Shown: piece by piece, positions 15,611 through 24,368 of the stretch
Position numbering within the stretch: the stretch's first letter is position 1
How the letters are laid out: every line of letters begins with the position of its first letter
NCBI GenBank assembly: GCA_964607755.1
Contig: CAZSMC010000051.1
Span: 1 to 30,729 of the forward strand
From: CAZSMC01 sp964607755
GTDB taxonomy: Bacteria > Zhuqueibacterota > Zhuqueibacteria > Residuimicrobiales > Krinioviventaceae
Reading direction: 5' to 3'
Length of the DNA stretch: 30,729 bases
The notes under the pieces: model-generated
Told to the model about the DNA's origin: nothing
What the model saw: the letters and a program-made list of their open reading frames with translations, nothing else
Database searches by the model: none
Program-made: the position numbers and the translations under genes

Positions 15611-17404
15611 ATGAGATTTATGTTTTTGCTGTTAGTGATCGTCGTTGTAACTGGTTTTGCACAAACTGATCTGATTATGAACGTAGATGGTCGCAACACC
15701 ACAAGTTTAAACGGCGATTGGCGATACATCCCTGATTTGTACGAGAGCGGATATTACGATTATCGTTACAAAGAATCTCCCAACGGCTTTTTTCAGGATG
15801 CAAAGCCGCAAACGAAAAGCGACCGCATCGAATACAGCTTTGACCGCGCCGGTCAGTTGTCCGTACCTGGTGACTGGAATTCTCAAAAAGATGAGCTGTT
15901 TTTTTACGAGAGCACGATTTGGTATCGCAAAACATTTGATCACGATAAAAAGCCGGAAACAAGACTTTTTGTTTATTTTGGTGCGGCCAATTACGAGGCG
16001 ATTGTTTATCTCAACGGCGAAAAATTGGGAAAACACATTGGCGGATTTACGCCTTTTAATTTTGAAATCACAGACAAAGTGAAACCCAAAGACAATTCGT
16101 TAATCATAAAAGTTGACAACAAACGTTATCGCGAGGCGGTTCCCACGATTAACACCGATTGGTGGAATTACGGCGGATTAACCCGCCGGGTCATGCTCAT
16201 AGAAACGCCGCTCACTTTTATTCAGGATTATCACATCCAGCTTGCAAAGGGATCGCAGGATCGCATTGAAGGCTGGGTGAGGTTAAATGGTCAGGCCGCA
16301 TCGCAGCAGGTCACTGTGGAAATACCAGAAGCTAGGATTAAAGAAACAGTGAGCACAAATACATCCGGTAAAGCAGACGTGTCGTTCAAAGCAGATCTTG
16401 AGCTGTGGTCGCCGGAGAATCCGAAACTCTATAATGTTACCATCACGTCAGAAACAGATCAGGTCACGGACCGGATCGGATTTCGCACGATTGAAACACG
16501 GGGAACAGATATCCTTTTGAACGGTGAACCGATATTTCTGCGCGGCATCTGTCAACACGAAGTGCAGGCCCTGAGTGGTGGCCGCGCGCATTCCAGAGAA
16601 AATGCCGAAATTATCCTGAGTTGGGTCAAAGAGTTAAATGGCAATTTTATGCGCCTGGCGCATTATCCGCACAATGAGTTTATGGCACGGGTTGCCGATG
16701 AAAAAGGAATCCTTTTATGGGAAGAAATTCCTGTTTACTGGACTATTTTATGGGAAAACAAAGCCACTTATGAAAACGCTGAAAACCAGCTTACCGAGCT
16801 CATTTCCAGAGACCGCAACCGGGCATCGGTTATTCTATGGTCTATGGCTAATGAAACGCCGCTCAGCGAACCGCGGCTCACATTTCTGACCAATCTGGCA
16901 ACACATACCCGTTCCCTGGACAATACCCGGCTCATTACCGCGGCAATGGAACGGCATTATAAAGAGGACGGCACAACATTGTTAATTGACGATCCGTTCG
17001 GCAAAGTCGTTGATGTGCTTGGCTGCAACGAATATATCGGCTGGTACGACGGCGTGCCGGAAAAATGCACCCGCGTCAAATGGGAATCTGTTTACAACAA
17101 GCCTTTGATTATGAGCGAATTTGGCGGCGGCGCGCTGTACGGTTATCACGGTGATGAATTAACCCGCTGGTCAGAAGAATTTCAGGCAGATATCTATACC
17201 CAGCAAATCAAAATGCTCGAAGAAATTCCGTTCCTGCGCGGCACCACACCGTGGATTCTTACAGACTTTCGGTCACCTCGGCGAGTACTGGCTGATATCC
17301 AAGATTATTACAACCGCAAGGGCTTGGTTTCAGAAAAAGGATTGAAAAAGCAAGCGTATTTTGTGTTGCAAGAGTGGTATAAAGAATTAGCAAAGAAGGA
17401 ATGA
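15611..17404 (+). CDS. Exported GH2 glycoside hydrolase, beta-glucuronidase type
   Basis: A 597-residue glycoside hydrolase family 2 enzyme with signal peptide (MRFMFLLLVIVVVTGFAQ). Order: jelly-roll sugar-binding domain (about 30-195, VPGDWNSQ...YESTIWYRKTF...GFTPFNFEIT), Ig-like domain (about 200-290), TIM barrel (about 300-597). The acid/base glutamate is E415 in SMANETP and the nucleophile is E503 in IMSEFGGG. Near the end, YYNRKGL gives N568-x-K570 in the position of the NxK motif that recognises the glucuronate carboxylate in beta-glucuronidases, and the length (about 600) also fits that group better than beta-galactosidase (about 1000). There is no T9SS tail, so it is probably periplasmic. 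It follows the ASST pair on the same strand. Beta-galactosidase or galacturonidase specificity remains possible. Confidence 0.88.
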   Translation: MRFMFLLLVIVVVTGFAQTDLIMNVDGRNTTSLNGDWRYIPDLYESGYYDYRYKESPNGFFQDAKPQTKSDRIEYSFDRAGQLSVPGDWNSQKDELFFYESTIWYRKTFDHDKKPETRLFVYFGAANYEAIVYLNGEKLGKHIGGFTPFNFEITDKVKPKDNSLIIKVDNKRYREAVPTINTDWWNYGGLTRRVMLIETPLTFIQDYHIQLAKGSQDRIEGWVRLNGQAASQQVTVEIPEARIKETVSTNTSGKADVSFKADLELWSPENPKLYNVTITSETDQVTDRIGFRTIETRGTDILLNGEPIFLRGICQHEVQALSGGRAHSRENAEIILSWVKELNGNFMRLAHYPHNEFMARVADEKGILLWEEIPVYWTILWENKATYENAENQLTELISRDRNRASVILWSMANETPLSEPRLTFLTNLATHTRSLDNTRLITAAMERHYKEDGTTLLIDDPFGKVVDVLGCNEYIGWYDGVPEKCTRVKWESVYNKPLIMSEFGGGALYGYHGDELTRWSEEFQADIYTQQIKMLEEIPFLRGTTPWILTDFRSPRRVLADIQDYYNRKGLVSEKGLKKQAYFVLQEWYKELAKKE

Positions 17405-17472
17405 TTGAATTAAATATATTGCTGCATTTTTGTAGCTGTCGTTTAAGTTCATGAATTGATATTTTATTAATG

Positions 17473-17501
17473 CCACTGATTTACACGGATTACCACTGAT
17501 T
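17473..17501 (+). repeat. Short direct repeat CCACTGATT in the GH2-trmB intergenic region
   Basis: CCACTGATT occurs at 17473-17481 and 17493-17501, separated by TACACGGATTA, so the stretch reads as three variants of a (C)AC(T/G)GATT word. The surrounding 202-base intergenic region is AT-rich, with no ORF, tRNA or strong hairpin seen. Similar ACxGATTxACACxGATT words occur as dispersed intergenic repeats in some bacterial drafts; this is recalled, not checked. Confidence 0.4.
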
Positions 17502-17606
17502 CAAAGACATTTTGTAGTCATTTTTGCGTGGTTATAGTTTTGATTTTACCAGTGGAAAATTATTTCTGAAATCCAAACTAAATCTTTCTTAATCCTCTAA
17601 CACACC

Positions 17607-18263
17607 ATGCCCAAAAAGAAACGCTTCCGCATCCACGCCATCAAGTCTTTTGACAACGTATCGGAACATGCTGAGGAATGGCAGGGAAAATGGCACAGTC
17701 ACGTTTTTCATAATGATCACCCCATTACTTTAGAAGTTGGCTGCGGCAAGGGAGAATACACCATTGCTATGGCATCGCATTATCCGCAGCGAAATTTTAT
17801 TGGCATCGATTTAAAAGGGGCACGGCTCTGGGTTGGTGCGAAAAAAGCTCAGGAAATGAATCTGAACAATGTCTTTTTTATCCGCGGACATGTTAAAAAT
17901 CTTGCCCAGATGTTCCTCCCGAATACGATCGAAGAAATGTGGATACCTTTTCCGGATCCATTCCCCCAAAAACCGCGCAAGCGAATGATAGCGCCTCGGG
18001 CGTTGCGTGTCTATCAGCATATTCTCAAACCCAGAGCAAATATCTTTTTGAAAACAGATGACAATTATCTTTATCATTTTGCTCAGGAGTCGATTAAAAA
18101 GGTCGGGGGGAGTATTTTCCATGCGACTGAGGATTTATACTCGGACACAGTTGATAATGAATTTGCCCAACATGCCACGACTTTTGAGAAAAATCACATT
18201 GAACTGGGAAAGAAAATCAAATACATTCATTTCACTCTCCCGGAATTTGATAAAGATCTTTGA
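17607..18263 (+). CDS. trmB: tRNA (guanine-N7-)-methyltransferase
   Basis: A 218-residue SAM-dependent methyltransferase that makes m7G46 in the tRNA variable loop. Visible motifs: SAM-binding LEVGCGKGEYTIAMA (about 46-60), acidic loop GIDLKGARLW, the family signature WIPFPDPFPQKPRKRM, and the C-terminal TTFEKNHIELGKKI segment corresponding to the TxxE...G substrate motif of TrmB. Size matches the family (about 210-240). There is no clear Shine-Dalgarno before the ATG. The gene ends inside a 55-base segment that is repeated across the assembly gap; the stop codon itself is in unambiguous sequence. Confidence 0.95.
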   Translation: MPKKKRFRIHAIKSFDNVSEHAEEWQGKWHSHVFHNDHPITLEVGCGKGEYTIAMASHYPQRNFIGIDLKGARLWVGAKKAQEMNLNNVFFIRGHVKNLAQMFLPNTIEEMWIPFPDPFPQKPRKRMIAPRALRVYQHILKPRANIFLKTDDNYLYHFAQESIKKVGGSIFHATEDLYSDTVDNEFAQHATTFEKNHIELGKKIKYIHFTLPEFDKDL

Positions 18264-18306
18264 AACAAAAAAGCCTCGTGCATTTCTGATGCATGAGGCT
18301 TTTTCT
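18252..18306 (+). repeat. Left copy of a 55-base duplication flanking the N gap
   Basis: These 55 bases, which cover the last 12 bases of trmB and its terminator, are identical to 18407-18461 on the other side of the N run. An exact overlap of this length at both contig ends is what a de Bruijn assembler with k=55 leaves when a scaffolder joins contigs without merging them. Confidence 0.85.
18268..18304. terminator. Bidirectional terminator between trmB and the DUF362 gene (first copy)
   Basis: AAAAAGCCTCGTGCAT pairs with ATGCATGAGGCTTTTT around loop TTCTG, with one G-U pair, giving a 16-base-pair stem with A/T ends on both sides. It starts four bases after the trmB stop and suits termination of both convergent genes. 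The same hairpin is present again at 18423-18459; probably only one exists in the genome. Confidence 0.85.
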
Positions 18307-18406
18307 NNNNNNNNNNNNNNNNNNNNNNNNNNNNNNNNNNNNNNNNNNNNNNNNNNNNNNNNNNNNNNNNNNNNNNNNNNNNNNNNNNNNNNNNNNNNNN
18401 NNNNNN
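18307..18406. other. Assembly gap of exactly 100 N
   Basis: 100 consecutive N, a conventional placeholder length rather than a measured distance. Any reading frame crossing it is artificial. Confidence 0.99.
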
Positions 18407-18461
18407 AAAGATCTTTGAAACAAAAAAGCCTCGTGCATTTCTGATGCATGAGGCTTTTTCT
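18407..18461 (+). repeat. Right copy of the 55-base duplication flanking the N gap
   Basis: Identical to 18252-18306, including the trmB stop codon remnant and the hairpin at 18423-18459. It lies 20 bases from the stop of the convergent DUF362 gene, so collapsing the two copies would leave a normal short convergent intergenic region. Confidence 0.85.
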
Positions 18462-18481
18462 GTCGAATAATATTTGTTACG

Positions 18482-20518
18482 TTATTTGAGTAAGGTCATA
18501 CGCTTTGTTTCTTTTCTGAGCTGAATTCCATCATCCACTGTGATTTGGTAGAGGTAAACACCTGTCGGGGCAGGCGTCCCGTCTGCAAATTTACCGTTCC
18601 ATGTAAAAGTAAAAGTCCCGCCATCGTGATATTTTTCAGCGTATGATTTAACCAATTGTCCGTTTGTGTTGAAAATTGCCATGCTTACATTCGCTGGACG
18701 CGACAGGTCGTATTGAATCGTTGTTGTCGGATTAAAGGGATTCGGATAATTCTGATGCAGGTTAAAGTTTTTCACAACATTCTCATTCTTGGCGACAGCC
18801 GTTTCATTCGTAAAAATTTTGTACAGCTCAATGCCTTCACCTGTTTCCAAATTACGGGTGTATTCTTTATCAATGGGATTGTTCCAGTGTTCGTGAACGC
18901 CGAGGCTGGGGATCGGTGTACCGTCACCTTCGGGATCATACACAATATCTTCCGGCCACTCGGATTTGTCGGCTGCCTGGTGCAGGTAATCGTCCACACC
19001 GGGTTTTACCGGATAGGGATATTTGCTGTCCTCGTCGTATTCTGTTCTTAAAAAGTCAAAGCCAACCGAAGCGATCGCAACAGGATCAAGTGACAGAAAA
19101 ATCGACGACGTCCAATCGTTGTTAAACGGCGCCATCTTGAATTTTCGTGGCGGATGAGTGGCTTCAGATCCGGAGTAAAGAGCATCCATCAAATAAAAAA
19201 GTCCTTTTTTGTAATGCATGTCATGGCCCATCAAATCGACCTGCACACGGTAGATATTGCGTTCCGGGCGCAAGTACTTTCCAGTCTCGGTCGGATCGAC
19301 CAGACCGCCGTGCAAGTGAACGGCATTATCGCGAGTATGAGAACCAAAGTGATTTTTGGCAAACATGGTAATGCCGGCGCGTTTGTGGCCTTTCATAGTC
19401 GGAATGTTGATCAGATACTCACAAATATCAGCGATTTTATAATACTTGTCCGCTTTGGTCGGACTGCCTTCGTTCGGATTATCCCAACTGCCTGTGTGCA
19501 TCACCTTACCGCGATCCGAGTATTTCATTACAGCCTCGTCCATAGGTACAACCTTATGCCGATAGAGTTTTGAAGAATTGTTGTCCAGAACAGTAATCTC
19601 CGGGAATTCTGCTGTCCACAACTCAAAACAATGCTTGTAAACGTGCTTGAGCGGATCGCCGATATAAATGTCCCGTTGATCAACACCAGCAACATTTACC
19701 AATTGCCGAAGGACTGCCAATACCAGGTGAGGGTTGGTTTCGGCAATGCCATAATTGTTGTTTTTGGAAATAGAAAAATCACGTGTGCTATAGTTACCGC
19801 CCCAGGAACTTGTCGCGTTGGTTTTAATATAAACGATCTCTCCTGGCTGATAACCGACATCCCCTTTGCCGCGCATTTCGTTGTTGTAATGAAAAACAGC
19901 ATCCCAGGCGGCCTTGTCATCATCTTTGCCGGTCAGCGCTCGAAGCACATCTGAGAGCATGCGGTCGATAATGTCCTGGTCATTGTTCTGCGGCATAAAC
20001 CAGCCGTCATCTTTATCCGGATCATTAGTGCATTTTTCATTCGTTGCGAGCGGATCATAAGCCCACACGACACGGCCGGGGAAGATTCCTTTTGGTTCGC
20101 CCATTGGATCATTCGGCGTAATATCCTCGTGTAAAAATGCCGCTCTGGCGGGATTGTCCGTTGGCGTCGTCATCACCAGCGAACCTAAAAATCCTAAAAG
20201 CACAAATGCAACGACCAGTGCGTATTTGTGTTCGCGAAAGCGTTCCCTGGCTTTATGAAAAGCAAACACAGAAGTGAGCAAGCCTGTCATCCAGATAAAA
20301 AAACCGGAAGCCATGGGGGCAGCGACTTTCATGCAAGGGTATCCGGCTCGACTCGGTTTGGGCACAACCCGAATCAAAAACCATATGAGAGAAGCAAAAC
20401 CTATGGAAGGAAATAAAATCCGTGAGATGAGAGAGCCTGTACGAAATTTCCGAATTTTTCCTGTTTTAGGACAGCGTATAAAAAGTTTGTCCAAGAGCGA
20501 ATTAACAAGACGGCGCAT
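18482..20518 (-). CDS. Membrane-anchored DUF362 protein with T9SS sorting tail
   Basis: A 678-residue protein. The first 120 residues hold three hydrophobic segments (about 29-51, 66-88 and 99-116) rather than a simple signal peptide. Residues about 125-560 resemble the DUF362 family: YQPGEIVYIKTNATSSW, a block with ETNPHLVLAVLRQLV and DIYIGDP, ICEYLINIPTMKGHKRAGITMFAKNHFGSH, and FLSLDPVAIASVGFDFLRTEY. Some DUF362 proteins carry 4Fe-4S clusters; no CxxCxxC cluster motif is seen here. The last 90 residues (LHQNYPNPFNPTTTIQYDL...GVYLYQITVDD) are a T9SS sorting domain. An AAGGAGG ribosome site precedes the ATG. The biochemical function is unknown. Three membrane spans plus a sorting tail is an odd topology. 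Confidence 0.82.
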   Translation of the reverse strand: MRRLVNSLLDKLFIRCPKTGKIRKFRTGSLISRILFPSIGFASLIWFLIRVVPKPSRAGYPCMKVAAPMASGFFIWMTGLLTSVFAFHKARERFREHKYALVVAFVLLGFLGSLVMTTPTDNPARAAFLHEDITPNDPMGEPKGIFPGRVVWAYDPLATNEKCTNDPDKDDGWFMPQNNDQDIIDRMLSDVLRALTGKDDDKAAWDAVFHYNNEMRGKGDVGYQPGEIVYIKTNATSSWGGNYSTRDFSISKNNNYGIAETNPHLVLAVLRQLVNVAGVDQRDIYIGDPLKHVYKHCFELWTAEFPEITVLDNNSSKLYRHKVVPMDEAVMKYSDRGKVMHTGSWDNPNEGSPTKADKYYKIADICEYLINIPTMKGHKRAGITMFAKNHFGSHTRDNAVHLHGGLVDPTETGKYLRPERNIYRVQVDLMGHDMHYKKGLFYLMDALYSGSEATHPPRKFKMAPFNNDWTSSIFLSLDPVAIASVGFDFLRTEYDEDSKYPYPVKPGVDDYLHQAADKSEWPEDIVYDPEGDGTPIPSLGVHEHWNNPIDKEYTRNLETGEGIELYKIFTNETAVAKNENVVKNFNLHQNYPNPFNPTTTIQYDLSRPANVSMAIFNTNGQLVKSYAEKYHDGGTFTFTWNGKFADGTPAPTGVYLYQITVDDGIQLRKETKRMTLLK

Positions 20519-20692
20519 AACGTCCTCCTTTTTCCACGTGCCATTGTCGTATCAGCAGCCAATGCGGTTTAGTATTATTATTTAGCTGAATCCAAAAAAA
20601 TACAAAGAAATTTGGTGAATACAAAACATTTATCTTTAACTGTGCGGGAGGCATGCCGTTCCAGTATTTATGAAGCGGCTGGTTTTGGGGGG

Positions 20693-22081
20693 TTAGGTTT
20701 TATCAAAATGCGTGAGGGAGGGCTGCCCAATGCCATATACGTTGAATCCCAGTTTGAACAACTTTTCGCGATCGAGAATATTTCTGCCATCAAAAATAAA
20801 CGCTGGTTTTTGCATGGATTGATATATTTTTTCGTAATCCAGATTTTTATATTCATCCCATTCCGTCAAGATGGCAACGGCGTGCGCACTTTCAGCAGCT
20901 TTGTAGGGATTTTTTTCAAATTGAACTTTGTCCTTAATGTCATGTAAATCAATTTTTGCATTTGGCAGTGCTTTCGGGTCCGAGATAACAACATCCGCGT
21001 GCTCTTGAACAAGCTTACGCGCCACATAAATGGCTGGTGATTCCCGGGTATCGCCGGTGTTTGCCTTGAAGGCAAATCCCAGCAGAGCGATTCGTTTGTT
21101 AGCAACGGTATTGAAAAGTTCAGAAATCATGGTGCGCACAAAACGGTGCTCCTGATATTCATTCATTTTGACTACTTGTTCCCAATAGGACGCAACTTCA
21201 TAAAGACCGTACGATTCGGCGATATAAACAAGGTTGAGAATATCTTTTTTGAAGCAACTGCCGCCAAATCCGACGCTGGCGTTTAGAAAACGGGAGCCGA
21301 TCCGGCTGTCTCTGCCAATAGCGTGTGATACTTCCTGAATATTGGCTTCGGTTTTTTCACAAAGCGCAGAGATGCTGTTGATGGATGAAATGCGCTGCGC
21401 TAAAAAAGCGTTTGCCACCAGCTTTGAGAGCTCGGAGCTCCAGATATTGCTGGTAATAATGTTGGCGGCCGGAACCCAATTCGCATAAATATCAACAATA
21501 GCCTGGCGCGCTTTAACGCCTCTCTCTGTTTCCCGTGAGCCGATGAGCACGCGGTCCGGATGTTCCAGATCGGTTATGGCTGTGCCTTCGGCTAAAAATT
21601 CCGGATTGGAAACGATCTCAAAGTGAATGCCTTTATCGTTGGCGTGCAGAATACGTTCCATGGTGGCAGCGGTGCGAACCGGAAGCGTGCTTTTTTCAAC
21701 AATAATTTTATCCGACTCGGCCGCTTTCATAATATCACGAGCTGTCTTTTCCCAATATTGTAAATCAGCGCTTTTGCCAGCGCCTTCGCCAAACGTTTTT
21801 GTTGGCGTGTTCACAGAGACGAAAATAATATCCGCCTGTTTGATATTTTCTTCAATTTCCGTGGAAAAAAACAGATTTCTGTTGCGAGCCTGTTTTACAA
21901 CGTCCAAAAGCCCGGGTTCATAGATTGGCAATGTGTCTGTTTGCCAGGCTTTAATTTTCTGCTTGTTAATATCCACAACCGTTACTTTGTATTGCGGACA
22001 CCTGGCAGCGATCATGGCCATAGTAGGGCCGCCAACATAACCGGCACCGATACAGAGGATGTTTTTCTTGAACGAATTCAT
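20693..22081 (-). CDS. ugd: UDP-glucose 6-dehydrogenase, eukaryote-like form
   Basis: A 462-residue enzyme that oxidises UDP-glucose to UDP-glucuronate with two NAD+. The Rossmann motif GAGYVGGPTMAM opens the protein, VNTPTKTFG and VEKSTLPVRTAA follow, and the catalytic cysteine is C276 in GFGGSCFKKDI, the same number as in the human enzyme. Length and NTPTKTFGxGAGxxADLxxWE are those of the animal/plant-type group rather than the shorter bacterial Ugd (about 390-440). The frame is open back to 22105, but the ATG at 22081 with AAGGAG six bases upstream is preferred. It lies downstream of no obvious operon partner. The product feeds uronic acid, pentose and capsule synthesis, which fits the beta-glucuronidase-like enzyme nearby. 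Confidence 0.95.
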   Translation of the reverse strand: MNSFKKNILCIGAGYVGGPTMAMIAARCPQYKVTVVDINKQKIKAWQTDTLPIYEPGLLDVVKQARNRNLFFSTEIEENIKQADIIFVSVNTPTKTFGEGAGKSADLQYWEKTARDIMKAAESDKIIVEKSTLPVRTAATMERILHANDKGIHFEIVSNPEFLAEGTAITDLEHPDRVLIGSRETERGVKARQAIVDIYANWVPAANIITSNIWSSELSKLVANAFLAQRISSINSISALCEKTEANIQEVSHAIGRDSRIGSRFLNASVGFGGSCFKKDILNLVYIAESYGLYEVASYWEQVVKMNEYQEHRFVRTMISELFNTVANKRIALLGFAFKANTGDTRESPAIYVARKLVQEHADVVISDPKALPNAKIDLHDIKDKVQFEKNPYKAAESAHAVAILTEWDEYKNLDYEKIYQSMQKPAFIFDGRNILDREKLFKLGFNVYGIGQPSLTHFDKT

Positions 22082-22087
22082 TGCATT

Positions 22088-22093
22088 CTCCTT
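22088..22093 (-). promoter_or_regulatory. Ribosome binding site deciding the ugd start
   Basis: On the minus strand AAGGAG ends six bases before the ATG at 22081. The alternative upstream TTG at 22105 has no comparable site, and the extra residues it would add are not part of the Rossmann fold. Confidence 0.8.
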
Positions 22094-22261
22094 TTTATTG
22101 CGCAAATAGTTGCATGATTAATACGGGCAAATTGACAATCCCGCTTATAAATATATAGATTAATTTTTTAAAATTATATAAAATGCCCTTGAGCTTTCCA
22201 TAAAAGTTGCTAAATTGTAGTTACACTTATTGTCATTCAATAAATTTGCAAGGAGCCGAAC

Positions 22262-23482
22262 ATGCATCAAAAAATCAGCAAAATTTTCAAGACAATAGGC
22301 CCTGCTTTTATTACTGCTTCTGTAGTTCTTGGCCCAGGTAGCATTACTGTTTCTTCCCGAATCGGCGCCGCTTATGGTTATTCTATGCTTTGGGTTATCG
22401 TCGCCGCCGGCGCTGCTATGTGGATGTACGTTCGCATGTCATCCAGATTCGGCGTGATGAACACAGATTCCATTCTTACGGTCATTGCGAAAAAATACGG
22501 CCGGTGGTTTTCTGTCCTGATTGGTGTATCCTGTTTTATGATGGCTGCCAGTTTTCAGTTCGGAAATAATCTCGGTGTCGCCACAGCTATGGAAACGGTA
22601 ACCGGAATCCCTGAACCGATATGGCCGTTTGTTTTTACCGGTCTTGCTATTGTCCTGGTATTTTTTGCTAAAAACCTCTACAAAATCATGGAAAAAATCA
22701 TGATGGTTTTGGTGCTAACCATGATTATTTCATTTTTTTTAAACCTCTTGTTCACAAAGCCTGATATTGCTGGTATCGGCAGTGGCTTTGTACCACGTAT
22801 CAATTTTAGTGCGTTGGAAGAAATGGCAGCGATTACAGCAACAACATTTTGCCTGCATGTCGCTCTTTATCAATCGGCAATGGTCCAGGATAAAGGCTGG
22901 ACAGTCAAAGATATTATGGCGAACCGTCGTGATTCGCTGGCTGGTATCATCATGCTGGGCCTCATCAGCATGATGATTATTATCACCTCGGCATCAGCGC
23001 TATTTCCGCGCGGCATTTCTGTTGCCAGCGCCGGGGATATGGCAATCCAGCTCGAAGCGCTCTTTGGCCCTGCTGCCAAATATATCTTTAGCATTGGCTT
23101 ATGGGCGGCAGGATTTTCCTCCTTAACAGTTAACGCCTCCATAGGTGGTGGGTTGCTATCGGACGGGCTCGGTCTTGGCCGTTATATGGAAGATAAAGCC
23201 CCACGGGCGTTCACGATTCTCATTATGCTGGTCGGAATGATTATCGCCGTTTTTTTTCGCGGCAATATCGTACATGCATTAGTTATTGCCCAGGCCTCCA
23301 CGCTTTTTGCGGTTCCGGCCGTGGCAATCGGACTGTTCCTCATTGCCAATAACAAAGACGTAATGAAACAGCACGTCAACACATGGAAACATAATATTTT
23401 GGCGGTGTTTGGATTAATTTTGATTCTTTTGATGGTTTACTACAAGTACCACACATTAGTGGTGAAAATTAGTCAACTTTAG
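22262..23482 (+). CDS. NRAMP-family transporter with altered metal-site motifs
   Basis: A 406-residue integral membrane protein with about eleven hydrophobic segments, typical for NRAMP/SLC11. The first unwound helix, DPGN in classical Mn/Fe transporters, reads GPGS here (ASVVLGPGSITVSSRIGA), so the metal-binding Asp and Asn are both absent. The TM6 region, usually MPH(N/V), reads CLHVALYQSAMVQDKG. The overall fold signature (GAAYGYSMLWV...MYVRMSSRFGV, SSLTVNASIGGGLLSDGL) is kept. Transport of divalent metal therefore cannot be assumed; the substrate is unknown. AAGGAG precedes the ATG. purC follows after 30 bases on the same strand. Confidence 0.85.
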   Translation: MHQKISKIFKTIGPAFITASVVLGPGSITVSSRIGAAYGYSMLWVIVAAGAAMWMYVRMSSRFGVMNTDSILTVIAKKYGRWFSVLIGVSCFMMAASFQFGNNLGVATAMETVTGIPEPIWPFVFTGLAIVLVFFAKNLYKIMEKIMMVLVLTMIISFFLNLLFTKPDIAGIGSGFVPRINFSALEEMAAITATTFCLHVALYQSAMVQDKGWTVKDIMANRRDSLAGIIMLGLISMMIIITSASALFPRGISVASAGDMAIQLEALFGPAAKYIFSIGLWAAGFSSLTVNASIGGGLLSDGLGLGRYMEDKAPRAFTILIMLVGMIIAVFFRGNIVHALVIAQASTLFAVPAVAIGLFLIANNKDVMKQHVNTWKHNILAVFGLILILLMVYYKYHTLVVKISQL

Positions 23483-23496
23483 TTTATTCACTAAAT

Positions 23497-23507
23497 AAGG
23501 AGGAGAG
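23497..23507 (+). promoter_or_regulatory. Strong ribosome binding site for a TTG start (purC)
   Basis: AAGGAGGAGAG lies at normal spacing before the TTG at 23513. No in-frame ATG or GTG is available before the conserved LNEGKTKIIYE start of the protein, so TTG is the best start. Confidence 0.8.
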
Positions 23508-23512
23508 AAGCT

Positions 23513-24301
23513 TTGGATTTATCATCATTAAAAAAATTGAATGAAGGCAAAACCAAAATCATCTATGAAAATCCTGATGATCCGAAAACGGTTTACATGG
23601 TTTTCAAGGACGATATTACCGCTGGTGATGGTGTAAAACACGATGTGATCGAGGGCAAAGCGTTTGTGGACTGGCAAACAAACAAAGACATCTTTGAATA
23701 TCTGAACCGCAAAGGCGTCCGAACGCACTATGTCGACAGTCCGCAAGAAAAGGCCCATCTGGTCAAAAAACTGGACCGGAAAATCGATCTGGAAGTTGTC
23801 ACGCGTCGCGTTGCCGCCGGCTCGATTTTAAAGTGGGGCGGCATTGAAGAAGGAACGCGATTCGATCCGCTGATTACTCAATTTCATTACAAGGATGATT
23901 CACTCCACGATCCTATGCTGGATGAAGGTTATATCGATTACATCATTCGCGCTAAAGAAGGCACCGAGTTTTCGCAAATGCGCCAGTTGAACGCTCAGAT
24001 ATTCGAGGTCCTCGAAGAGGCATTCGGGCACTTTGGACTGCAGCTCATCGACTTTAAACTGGAATACGGTCTGATTGACGGCCAGGTCACTGTGATTGAC
24101 GAAATAACCGGCGGCTCCTTCCGGTTGTGGCCCTATGCCAAAGAACAGCCCAACCTCAATCAGCCAAACATCCTCTCGGAACTGAACCCTGCCGGACGAC
24201 TGGACAAGGATAACTACCGGATGGGCGGAGAGCTCAAAGATGTAAAAGATAAATTTACTGCGATCGCCAAAATTACAAAACGGTTTAAAGAGCTGGAATA
24301 A
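23513..24301 (+). CDS. purC: Phosphoribosylaminoimidazole-succinocarboxamide synthase
   Basis: A 262-residue SAICAR synthetase, catalysing the ATP-dependent joining of CAIR and aspartate in purine synthesis. Family motifs are present: LNEGKTKIIYE, VFKDDITAGDGVKHDVIEGKA, EVVTRRVAAGSILKWGGIEEG, DFKLEYGLIDGQVTVIDEITGGSFRLWP. Translation starts at TTG behind a strong Shine-Dalgarno. Other pur genes are not adjacent; the upstream neighbour is the NRAMP-like transporter, possibly co-transcribed by proximity only. Confidence 0.96.
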   Translation: MDLSSLKKLNEGKTKIIYENPDDPKTVYMVFKDDITAGDGVKHDVIEGKAFVDWQTNKDIFEYLNRKGVRTHYVDSPQEKAHLVKKLDRKIDLEVVTRRVAAGSILKWGGIEEGTRFDPLITQFHYKDDSLHDPMLDEGYIDYIIRAKEGTEFSQMRQLNAQIFEVLEEAFGHFGLQLIDFKLEYGLIDGQVTVIDEITGGSFRLWPYAKEQPNLNQPNILSELNPAGRLDKDNYRMGGELKDVKDKFTAIAKITKRFKELE

Positions 24302-24368
24302 AAAAAGCTCCCAACATTTTTCATGATGGAAGCTGTATCAATGAGCCAGGCCGACAGCTTGCTATCGA

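Noticed and set aside
18058..18444. Frames running through the N gap
   Set aside because: They exist only because N was read as unknown residues; neither side has family similarity and the duplicated ends create false continuity.
24330..24360. AAGCTGT/ACAGCTT inverted repeat as the purC terminator
   Set aside because: The loop of 17 bases is long, the stem is only seven pairs and no T run follows.
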